Positions 28,308 through 35,828 of a stretch of DNA of 50,799 nt are shown in pieces; the stretch's first letter is position 1, and each line of letters opens with the position of its first letter. The notes under the pieces are model-generated. The model was not told the DNA's origin. It was given only the letters and a program-made list of their open reading frames with translations, and ran no database searches. The position numbers and the translations under genes were made by a program. Source of the DNA: Puniceicoccales bacterium (GTDB taxonomy: Bacteria > Verrucomicrobiota > Verrucomicrobiia > Opitutales > JAIRLM01). The stretch spans positions 1 through 50,799 of the forward strand of contig JAIRWT010000003.1 in the NCBI GenBank assembly GCA_031268795.1. The letters are read 5' to 3'.

Positions 28308-28337
28308 GATTTTTTAAGTCCGTGCGCATATGTACCC

Positions 28338-29579
28338 ATGGCAGGAAATATGAGCCTTGCGAAGCCTGGCTATGACCGTCGTTGTTCACTGATCATGTGG
28401 CTGACGGTATCTTTTTTTTACGCTTTCCAATACATTTTGCGCGTGCTGCCAGGTATTCTCATGGATGATGTGATGGTGCGGTTTTCGATGGACGCCATGC
28501 TTTTTGGCCAATTTTCAGGCACCTACTATATCGGATATGCCTTGGCGCACTTGCCCATTGGTATCATGCTGGACCGCTGCGGCCCAAAAAAAATTGTTCC
28601 TACCTGCGTTCTCCTTTCGGTGATTGGCATATTACCGCTGATTTTTGCTGCGCATTGGACTTGGCCCATTTTGGGAAGAATGTTCACGGGTATCGGTTCA
28701 TCGGCGGCCATATTGGGAGTTTTCAAGGTTATAAGACTGGCGTTTGAGGAGCGGAGATTTGCGCGAATGTTAAGCATCTCGACGTCCATCGGACTCATGG
28801 GCGCCATTTATGGCGGCGCGCCCGTTCGGCAATTGCACGCATCCTTTGGCTACGCGTCTATTGTCATGGGGTTGGCAATCATGGGAATCGTCTTGGCCAT
28901 TCTATGCCACGTAACCATTCCGGCAACGATTGATAGCAAAGAACATATGGAAGGAAATCGTAATGTGTTTTCGGCTCTGGTGAAGATATTAACCAATTCG
29001 AAGGTGGTGCTTCTTTGTCTTTCCGCTGGTCTAATGGTTGGTCCGCTTGAGGGCTTTGCCGACAGTTGGGGGCCGAAGTTTCTCAATCGCGTACATGGAA
29101 TTGACCTAACCCATGCCAGTTTCCTTTCATCGCTCATATTCGTGGGTATGTGCTTCGGGAGCCCCGTACTCAGTTTTATTGCCGAAAAAAGTCGCCACTA
29201 TTTTGATACCATAATTATTTCTGGCATCCTAATGCTTGCCGTTTTAACAAGCATCGCCGTTTGTGTAGCAATTCCAAGGCTTATCATTGTTGCTGGATTT
29301 CTCATCGTTGGCCTATGCTCATCGTATCAGATTTTAGTCATTTATAAAATTTCCATGTTAGTCGGTAAGGAAATGGTCGGATTAGCAACCGCATTGGCTA
29401 ATATGATTATTATGATTTTTGGATATGCGTTTCATGGAGCAATAGGGTCGACAATTAAAATCTGCAGCCGCTTTGGCGAAGAGTTCTCCCTGCGCTGCGG
29501 CATTGCGGTCATCCCCTTGGCATTGTTGCTGGGATGTTTAGGTTCCTATTGGGTACGCAAAATGGCCAAGGAGATCTAA
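28338..29579 (+). CDS. MFS transporter (Pht-like), second copy
   Basis: 413 residues, about 12 transmembrane helices. The MFS loop 2-3 motif appears as GIMLDRCGPKKIVPT, preceded by GQFSGTYYIGYALAHLPIG. The opening YAFQYILRVLPGILMDDVM parallels the YEYFVRVIPSVMGTDLQ of the carrier at 26422, so the two are probably diverged paralogues. Members of this MFS group in intracellular bacteria import amino acids or nucleosides from the host compartment. The cargo here is unknown. The start ATG at 28338 is well placed downstream of the divergent tRNA-Leu. Confidence 0.87.
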   Translation: MAGNMSLAKPGYDRRCSLIMWLTVSFFYAFQYILRVLPGILMDDVMVRFSMDAMLFGQFSGTYYIGYALAHLPIGIMLDRCGPKKIVPTCVLLSVIGILPLIFAAHWTWPILGRMFTGIGSSAAILGVFKVIRLAFEERRFARMLSISTSIGLMGAIYGGAPVRQLHASFGYASIVMGLAIMGIVLAILCHVTIPATIDSKEHMEGNRNVFSALVKILTNSKVVLLCLSAGLMVGPLEGFADSWGPKFLNRVHGIDLTHASFLSSLIFVGMCFGSPVLSFIAEKSRHYFDTIIISGILMLAVLTSIAVCVAIPRLIIVAGFLIVGLCSSYQILVIYKISMLVGKEMVGLATALANMIIMIFGYAFHGAIGSTIKICSRFGEEFSLRCGIAVIPLALLLGCLGSYWVRKMAKEI

Positions 29580-29602
29580 TTCGTATTGCTTACCGGTAAA
29601 TT

Positions 29603-30676
29603 TTGCCGGAGTATTATGATGTGCATTCATTTCTGAATCATTTGGCAAAAATTTTCAATCCCATCACTCGTATGACCGAGGAAGGGATGCCGATTGTTCT
29701 CTATTCCCAAGTGCGGTTAATGCGCAATCTCCATGAGTTCATATTTCCACCATCGTCTTCCGCAGAAATGCTGAGGGAAGCCAGTGATGCAATCGTTGGT
29801 GTTATTGCCGGGGAACTTCATGATTTTTCGACACTTACCACGGACGACCTGGACAATTCGGATAAACGCTTTTGCGTGGAGCGGAAATGGGCAGCGAAGC
29901 GCTGGGAAAGGCAGGAAATTGGCGCAATTTCCGTCGCCCCGGCCCGTGGCATGACCGTGACAACCAATGAGGAAAATCACATTGGCATTCGTTCGCTACT
30001 CAGTGGATTGAATTTAATTCAAGCCTATGAGCGGGGGAGCGGTGTGGATGAAATTTTTTCCCGACGGCTAACCTACGCCTTTGACAAGCAATTGGGGCAT
30101 CTCACAACGAAGCCAGGCTGCGTTGGATTAGGGCTTGCCGCGTGCGTGTGCGTGCACATTCCAGCGCTTGTTTGGGGCGAAAAAATGGCCCCGCTTACTC
30201 TCGCCGCGCGTGCCATTGGCTGCAGTATCACCGGATTCAACGGCCGGGAATCTTCAACGGATGAGGATTTATTTTTTATCTCAAATCGGCCGACCTTTGA
30301 ATGTGATGAAATTACAATACTTACACGCCTGAATAGTTTTGCCGAAATGGTTATCGAAAGTGAAAAAAATGCCCGCAAATCGTTCGCGGAACGAATGGAA
30401 TTGAAGCTTCGCGATCGATTCTATCGGGTGTTGGCAGTTTTGCAAAATGCGCAAATAATTGAACTGAAAGAGGCGCAAATTCTTCTAATGCAAATGCGTC
30501 TGGCTGTGGATTTGCAATGGCTTCCCTCGGAATTCAGATTCAAAATCGATGCACTTCTCATTCGCTTACGGCCAGCGCACTTGAAAGCGGAGTATGCCAT
30601 TTCCGATGGGCAAGAGGATTTTACCCGTGCGGAGGTCCTGCGCGAAGTATTTGCCAATATTCGATTTGCCGAATAA
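29603..30676 (+). CDS. mcsB: McsB-like protein arginine kinase with altered catalytic motifs
   Basis: 357 residues from a TTG; this start keeps the 30 residues normally found before the first motif, whereas the first ATG would not. The phosphagen-kinase fold is recognisable end to end: IVLYSQVRLMRN (family SSRIRLARN), TNEENHIGIR (NEEDHIRIQ), FDKQLGHLTTKPGCVGLGLA (family Y.TSCPTNVGTGLRA) and DLFFISNR (FQISNQ). McsB phosphorylates arginines on proteins to mark them for ClpCP. Here the catalytic Cys is Lys170, the NEED Asp is Asn, and phosphate-binding Arg residues (SSR, GLR) are lost, so kinase activity is doubtful. The partner mcsA-like gene is 12 kb away rather than adjacent. Confidence 0.85.
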   Translation: MPEYYDVHSFLNHLAKIFNPITRMTEEGMPIVLYSQVRLMRNLHEFIFPPSSSAEMLREASDAIVGVIAGELHDFSTLTTDDLDNSDKRFCVERKWAAKRWERQEIGAISVAPARGMTVTTNEENHIGIRSLLSGLNLIQAYERGSGVDEIFSRRLTYAFDKQLGHLTTKPGCVGLGLAACVCVHIPALVWGEKMAPLTLAARAIGCSITGFNGRESSTDEDLFFISNRPTFECDEITILTRLNSFAEMVIESEKNARKSFAERMELKLRDRFYRVLAVLQNAQIIELKEAQILLMQMRLAVDLQWLPSEFRFKIDALLIRLRPAHLKAEYAISDGQEDFTRAEVLREVFANIRFAE

Positions 30677-30726
30677 AGAGCGATTCTCAAAGGCTCATTG
30701 CGAATGAGGGCTTTAGCGAATTACGC

Positions 30727-33480
30727 ATGGCAACGGTGTTGCAAAAACGCGAATTTCAAAAGTTTTTTACCAAAATTTTCGAAATGATTTTTCCCTTCGC
30801 GTTTTTTGTATTCAAAAAGTGCCACAAAAAATGCTTGCTCTTTGGCCATTTAACCATTGCTGCCAACAATATGAACGCAGTTAGGCCTGGGCCGTGGTAT
30901 CTCATTGGTTCGGGTGTGGATGCTGGATCATCGGGCGCGCAATTTGCAAATATGGATCCAACATCGCCACCACCGAATGTCGTCGTGACCCAAATGGACT
31001 CAGGCGAAGATTTTCCGGTGCCAACTACTTGCCATTTGAATGATGATTTGATTGGATATTTTCCGTATTTCCCGAGCGGTACTGAAGCAGTTTTAATGCT
31101 CCATTCAATGTTGCCAAAAGAAGAGAAGGATGTGCGAATGCTGGTTGTCGATCCCGGTCGCATTGTTTCCGGGGTGGAGCTGCTTGAAAAAACAACTTAC
31201 ACACGAGTATCCAATGCATTTAACCATTGGATGGGATTGCCGGAGGAGGAATGGATAGATTTTGAAAAATGGCAGCTTTCTATAGTGGTGTGGCTTGCAT
31301 GCATGCGCATTTGGGCTGATGCCGATCCGGAGGACGATGTTGTTATCTCGAATGTGCCACTTGTTCGTTCGTTAATAGATGCCCTTTTCGTTTCAGATAT
31401 TGAACAATTTGAAGCCCTTCGCACGATGGAGGATGGTGCCCTAACGGATTGGGGCGAATATGTTTTCGATGTGTTTCAATATCAATTTCAACGGTCGTTA
31501 GATAGAGTATCCGCAATTAGCAAAGTTTTATATAAAATACTTCCTTGTTTTGACGAGGAAAGAGACTATTTCGCAAAAAAACTTTTATACATCTTTGAGG
31601 AAAATAGCGTGCAGTTTCCAATGACGGCGTCTGGCGAACTTGACATGCCGAGAGCCATTAGGAGAATTTTGCACGAAGATCTTCAATTCTTGCGTCGGTT
31701 CATCGAAGGCTCCGTCACCGATGGATTGATCTTGCACATATGTAAAGCTATAGATCAAGATGACATTCCGGCGTTGCACAACGATCCTTCCGTGGCCATT
31801 TTTGGCTATACGATCTATATTTATGCTTTATTTGGGTGCGAATGCGGATTTTGCCCGTACGGTGCAGACGTTCTTGCGGCAATAGGTCCCTTTATGCTTG
31901 CGGACAACATTATCGAATTTGTTTTGGCGTGGAGAACAAATCCAGTGCCATTCAAAAATGGCATTGTGCATGTACTTTTTACATGCGGAATTAAGTTCAT
32001 TTGTAGTAATTTTTTTTATACCCGCAAATACAAGGAGTTTTGGGAGCGCAGAATAGCAAATGGGAGTAAAAGAACTATTTCTGCAGAAATTGAATTATTG
32101 AGGTTCTTGCTTGACATTCTCGAAGACAATTCCATTATTGTGAAATGCGATGGCGCCATTGCCGTGATTGAAAGTTGTTTTTTGCTCGCGCGCAGTATCG
32201 CGCCACCGGAAGAGCGAGAGTTAACGATTTATAACTTGTTGAATGTTGCATTTCGTTTTTCTGTGCGCAACAGCATATCCGACACTCGGGACGCCGACAT
32301 GAGTGCCTTTCGTGGTTTTTCATTCTGCTCTGCTGTATGCCTGAAGCAAAAACTTACTGTAAAAATGAGGTTTGTGGAAGTGATTAAAAGCTATGTTTCG
32401 CTGGCGAATAGTGATAGGGTCGTGGCGGAATTGCTCACATTGCTGGAAAAGCCTATCCCTTTCGAAGTACAAGATGCGATACCTTTGTGCCTCGAATATA
32501 TCCGTGAAAATGACTGGCGGCAAGCATCGCAAGCCGTGGAATCAGAAGAAATACGATATGACATATTAGATTTTGGAGATAATTTACATGAAGGCCTTAA
32601 TGTTTTATCAGGCTCGCAGCCATCACAGGCAATCGCCTGCCAAGCGGTGGACGCGGTGAAAAAACTAGTGGCGCCCAAGGCCACTGTTTCATCGCCGCCG
32701 GTGGAGGTACAATGGGTAGCGAGTAGGTTATCTCCATTGCAAATAAAATCTCATTGGACGCCATTGGCGAATCTAGTACAAAGGCACACGCTAATAGACG
32801 TCGACGGAGATGGGAATTGTCTGTATCGTTCACTTTCTGTCATCCTTTTAGGCGAACAAATATATTACATGGAAATGCGCTTGAATATTCGTCATGCCGC
32901 ATTGATGCTTGCGCGAGGTGGCCCAGCGGAATTTCCAACGTATTTTGTCGCTGCGATTATATCGCCAATCTCGGAACCATACGAACGATGGCTTTTGGAT
33001 GCCGTGGGATGGGCTACCGAGACCGAGTTTGCAACTGCACCCATAGAAATCCAAAGGGTTCGAACGGCAATGGCCGGCAAAAGTAAGCAAGCGATTAGTG
33101 TACTGGTTAAGGAGCATGTTGCACTGTGGTTTGGCGCTGGTGACGATCCATGCTTTCATATTAAACCACTGCTATGGGTATATGCCATTGCAGTAGTTGG
33201 CTGTAATGGGCGGTGGGGGGAATTGCCGGATTTGGCAATAATCGCCCATTGCTTAGGGATAACTACTGTTGTACACACATTAGGCGATGCGCACATTAGG
33301 TTTGGAGATGGGGCAAATGCAATAATACATCTTGCTAGTAATGCCGGGAAAAGTGGAGGTGGGACGCACTGGAATCCATATTGCCCAGATGCCACAGAGG
33401 AACAAGAAGCCCTGAACGAGCTCTTCCGCGCGAAGCTTATGCCAGACTCGATAAATGGCGCAATTCCAAGACCAACGTAG
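30727..33480 (+). CDS. Large protein with C-terminal OTU-like cysteine protease domain
   Basis: 917 residues from the ATG at 30727; the frame is open back to 30517 but that part overlaps mcsB. An ATG at 30868 is another possible start. After a hydrophobic basic N-terminus (FEMIFPFAFFVFKKCHKKC), a roughly 600-residue helical region has no recognised domain. From about residue 685 an OTU domain is clear: LIDVDGDGNCLYRSLSVILL with Cys698 as nucleophile, then WGELPDLAIIAHCLGI, and a C-terminal GTHWNPYCPD with His881. OTU enzymes cleave ubiquitin or ubiquitin-like chains. Bacteria lack ubiquitin, so a host-directed deubiquitinase effector is the natural reading, though unproven. Linkage preference is unknown. 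Confidence 0.85.
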   Translation: MATVLQKREFQKFFTKIFEMIFPFAFFVFKKCHKKCLLFGHLTIAANNMNAVRPGPWYLIGSGVDAGSSGAQFANMDPTSPPPNVVVTQMDSGEDFPVPTTCHLNDDLIGYFPYFPSGTEAVLMLHSMLPKEEKDVRMLVVDPGRIVSGVELLEKTTYTRVSNAFNHWMGLPEEEWIDFEKWQLSIVVWLACMRIWADADPEDDVVISNVPLVRSLIDALFVSDIEQFEALRTMEDGALTDWGEYVFDVFQYQFQRSLDRVSAISKVLYKILPCFDEERDYFAKKLLYIFEENSVQFPMTASGELDMPRAIRRILHEDLQFLRRFIEGSVTDGLILHICKAIDQDDIPALHNDPSVAIFGYTIYIYALFGCECGFCPYGADVLAAIGPFMLADNIIEFVLAWRTNPVPFKNGIVHVLFTCGIKFICSNFFYTRKYKEFWERRIANGSKRTISAEIELLRFLLDILEDNSIIVKCDGAIAVIESCFLLARSIAPPEERELTIYNLLNVAFRFSVRNSISDTRDADMSAFRGFSFCSAVCLKQKLTVKMRFVEVIKSYVSLANSDRVVAELLTLLEKPIPFEVQDAIPLCLEYIRENDWRQASQAVESEEIRYDILDFGDNLHEGLNVLSGSQPSQAIACQAVDAVKKLVAPKATVSSPPVEVQWVASRLSPLQIKSHWTPLANLVQRHTLIDVDGDGNCLYRSLSVILLGEQIYYMEMRLNIRHAALMLARGGPAEFPTYFVAAIISPISEPYERWLLDAVGWATETEFATAPIEIQRVRTAMAGKSKQAISVLVKEHVALWFGAGDDPCFHIKPLLWVYAIAVVGCNGRWGELPDLAIIAHCLGITTVVHTLGDAHIRFGDGANAIIHLASNAGKSGGGTHWNPYCPDATEEQEALNELFRAKLMPDSINGAIPRPT

Positions 33481-33578
33481 CCAATTTTCATCTCTGGTAT
33501 TACGATGTGCGCAAGGCAAAAAGCGAGTTTTCTAAAAATATCATTGCTTATTTTACAATAAACGAACAATGAAACTCC

Positions 33579-34313
33579 ATGTGTTCCGCCGCCGCAGTGA
33601 AGATTGACCTCAAAATGGGTGTTGCCACAGTGGCACCAGGGTCGGAGGGATCTGGCAAAAAAGTTACGGCATTAAAATTTTTAAGGGGAATATCTTCCTG
33701 TTTTCGTGTCGTGGCGATTCCATGTGCGATGTGGTCGATTCTCTCTCTGCTCCTTGGCGGTTTTTGGACAATTAGAATAAATGACTCCATTGTAAATCCG
33801 CCTATTAGTCAAGGATGGTGGGCAACATGGGCACTTGGAAGTATCTTATTTGTATTATTAGCTTGTCTTTTTAATGTTTTGCGCCGGATGTTTGACCGAT
33901 CGATTTTATCTTACGCAATTTCTAAAGATTTCCCATTCAGTATCGAGCGGCTATCAGATGATGTGAATGGCTTGACGCGCTTAGAGACTGCGAGGCTCCT
34001 TCCTAAAGGATATGTCATTGGCACCAAAGAAGTACTTTCCGTTAAAACAAATGATGGGGGCGAATTTTTTCATAGGGTTTGCTTCTATGAAATTAGAAAT
34101 ACCACTGGAGACGTTGTTGGTTATGTTGCGCAGACCTTAGATCGGAACATTGCGATCCTTCATGACGCATTCGCCTGCGGCCAATACGGCAGCACGCTCG
34201 TGTATATTAGCGCCACAAACATTAGTGGTAGTAAATTAACTGAAGAGGAATCATGGCAGCCGTTTTCGACATCTGCGGAACTTTCTAAAATTTTGTCCTC
34301 CTATTTTCTTTAG
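33579..34313 (+). CDS. Two-TM hypothetical protein
   Basis: 244 residues. Two hydrophobic helices (about 43-65, VVAIPCAMWSILSLLLGGFWTI, and 80-100, WWATWALGSILFVLLACLFNV) flank a 15-residue loop. A cytoplasmic or host-facing soluble domain of about 140 residues follows, containing a beta-rich stretch (VIGTKEVLSVKTNDGGEFFHRV). No signal peptide or known family is seen. The paired helices are Inc-like but the loop is longer than usual. It lies 98 bp after the OTU gene on the same strand. Its last 63 bp overlap the 3' end of the convergent CCA enzyme gene. Confidence 0.65.
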   Translation: MCSAAAVKIDLKMGVATVAPGSEGSGKKVTALKFLRGISSCFRVVAIPCAMWSILSLLLGGFWTIRINDSIVNPPISQGWWATWALGSILFVLLACLFNVLRRMFDRSILSYAISKDFPFSIERLSDDVNGLTRLETARLLPKGYVIGTKEVLSVKTNDGGEFFHRVCFYEIRNTTGDVVGYVAQTLDRNIAILHDAFACGQYGSTLVYISATNISGSKLTEEESWQPFSTSAELSKILSSYFL

Positions 34314-35672
34314 TATTTTTTTTGCATGAGCAACTCCGGTAGTGAGATCATAAAATTTTCCATCGAGTTGTGCTTCGAAGAGTCGCTTTAAAAGAGGCCC
34401 CATTTTTGGGGACGGATCCATTCCGAAATTTATTTGCAGGTCGCGCCCGCGAATCAACGGAATTGGAGGACTTTTTAGGAGGTTTGCCTCGAAGGCCAAA
34501 TTTTCCAGCGTATTTTCTCCGGTCAGATTTGGTGTCCTTGGGGGGCGGCCCATATTATCGCAGCGGGCGACCACAAGCAGACGGTCAATGCGCTGCACAT
34601 TGTAGGCCAGCCAATTCAATGCCCGTTGAGTTGCACCCTCCGGCCGGGAGAATTGTCTGGGTAACATATGAAACTCGACCAGTGGAAGCACTTCCTTGAT
34701 CAGCTGCTTTGGTGCACGCATGCGCGTGAGAAATTTGTCCGTTGGCACCAATCCTGCACGTGCGTGCCCCTTTGCGCTTAACCGGCCCGCCCGGTTCCAG
34801 CGGGTGCACGCGGGTTTCCCAAAATCATGGCACAGCACGCCAAATCCAGTTACCAGCGCATCCCATTCAAGTTCCGGCCGCAATGTGGCATACGCATCCA
34901 AAGCGCATGCGACGTGCCGCAGCACACACCCTTCCGGATGCCTAATTGGATCCTGTCGGCATGGCCCCAAGGCAGCAAGTTCCGGGAAAAAACTTATGCA
35001 TTTGGTCTGATGTAAAAATTGAATGCCTTTTCCGATGGAATGGCCGTAGAGGAGAAGTTTACAAAACTCCGCATAGATGCGTTCGGCGGATAAATTTTTC
35101 AAAGTTAATTGTCGGCAAAGGTTGATCGTTTGCTCCGCCGCATGTAAATCAAAACGTGCAACAAATTGCATTCCGCGCAGGACTCGAAGTTGGTCCTCAA
35201 TAAATTTCGGTGAAACATGGCGTAGTACTTTTTCCCTCATATCCACCATTCCGCCGAAAGGATCTTCAATGCAATTTTCCAATGGGTCCCAGTAGATTGC
35301 ATTGATGGTGAAATCTCGACGGGATGCGGCAAGCGGCAGGGATAAATTCGGATCGGAAAAAATTTCAAAATCACGATGGCCAAATCCAACAGCCGATTCT
35401 TGGCGTGGAATTCCAATGTCAATTGGCAAGTTGCTATATTTATAAACTCCGAAGCTCTTGCCAGTCGGGAAAAGATTGCTCGGAAAAAGATCCCGCAGAG
35501 CCTCTGGGGCAATGTCAAAGACTTCCATGTCCAAATCCTTAGGAATGACATGCATAAACATATCTCGGATGCATCCACCAACCAGGTAGGCGCGGCCGCC
35601 ATTATCTCGGATACGCGCACAGATAGCGATTGCCTCGGAGGCGATTCCGGGTGGCAACCTTAATGGATCCAT
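34251..35672 (-). CDS. cca: CCA-adding enzyme / tRNA nucleotidyltransferase with HD domain
   Basis: 473 residues. The class II nucleotidyltransferase head has YLVGGCIRDMFM near residue 31 and the catalytic carboxylates in KDLDMEVFDI, then RRDFTINAIYWDP and the flexible-neck segment VLRGMQFVARFDL. A later HD-type domain contains VLCHDFGKPACT near 265. It repairs or synthesises the 3' CCA end of tRNAs, although both tRNAs in this window already encode CCA; poly(A) polymerase is the usual alternative for this superfamily. The HD domain in homologues has phosphatase or phosphodiesterase activity. The 3' end overlaps the convergent two-TM gene by 63 bp. Confidence 0.9.
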   Translation of the reverse strand: MDPLRLPPGIASEAIAICARIRDNGGRAYLVGGCIRDMFMHVIPKDLDMEVFDIAPEALRDLFPSNLFPTGKSFGVYKYSNLPIDIGIPRQESAVGFGHRDFEIFSDPNLSLPLAASRRDFTINAIYWDPLENCIEDPFGGMVDMREKVLRHVSPKFIEDQLRVLRGMQFVARFDLHAAEQTINLCRQLTLKNLSAERIYAEFCKLLLYGHSIGKGIQFLHQTKCISFFPELAALGPCRQDPIRHPEGCVLRHVACALDAYATLRPELEWDALVTGFGVLCHDFGKPACTRWNRAGRLSAKGHARAGLVPTDKFLTRMRAPKQLIKEVLPLVEFHMLPRQFSRPEGATQRALNWLAYNVQRIDRLLVVARCDNMGRPPRTPNLTGENTLENLAFEANLLKSPPIPLIRGRDLQINFGMDPSPKMGPLLKRLFEAQLDGKFYDLTTGVAHAKKILKKIGGQNFRKFRRCRKRLP

Positions 35673-35828
35673 TTAATGCCAGAAACCTGCATTTGTGGCC
35701 TGAAAAATCAACGGAAAAGTAGTTGGCTAGGAACGCGGCCACAGGCCAATGTTCGGCTATGTGTGAAATGTCCATTTTTCTAAAGTCCGTATTGCGCCGG
35801 AAGACAAAAATGTCTTTGGAGACAACAC

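Noticed and set aside
30517..30726. N-terminal extension of the OTU protein
   Set aside because: It lies inside mcsB in another frame and is Arg/Cys-rich, as expected of a shadow frame.
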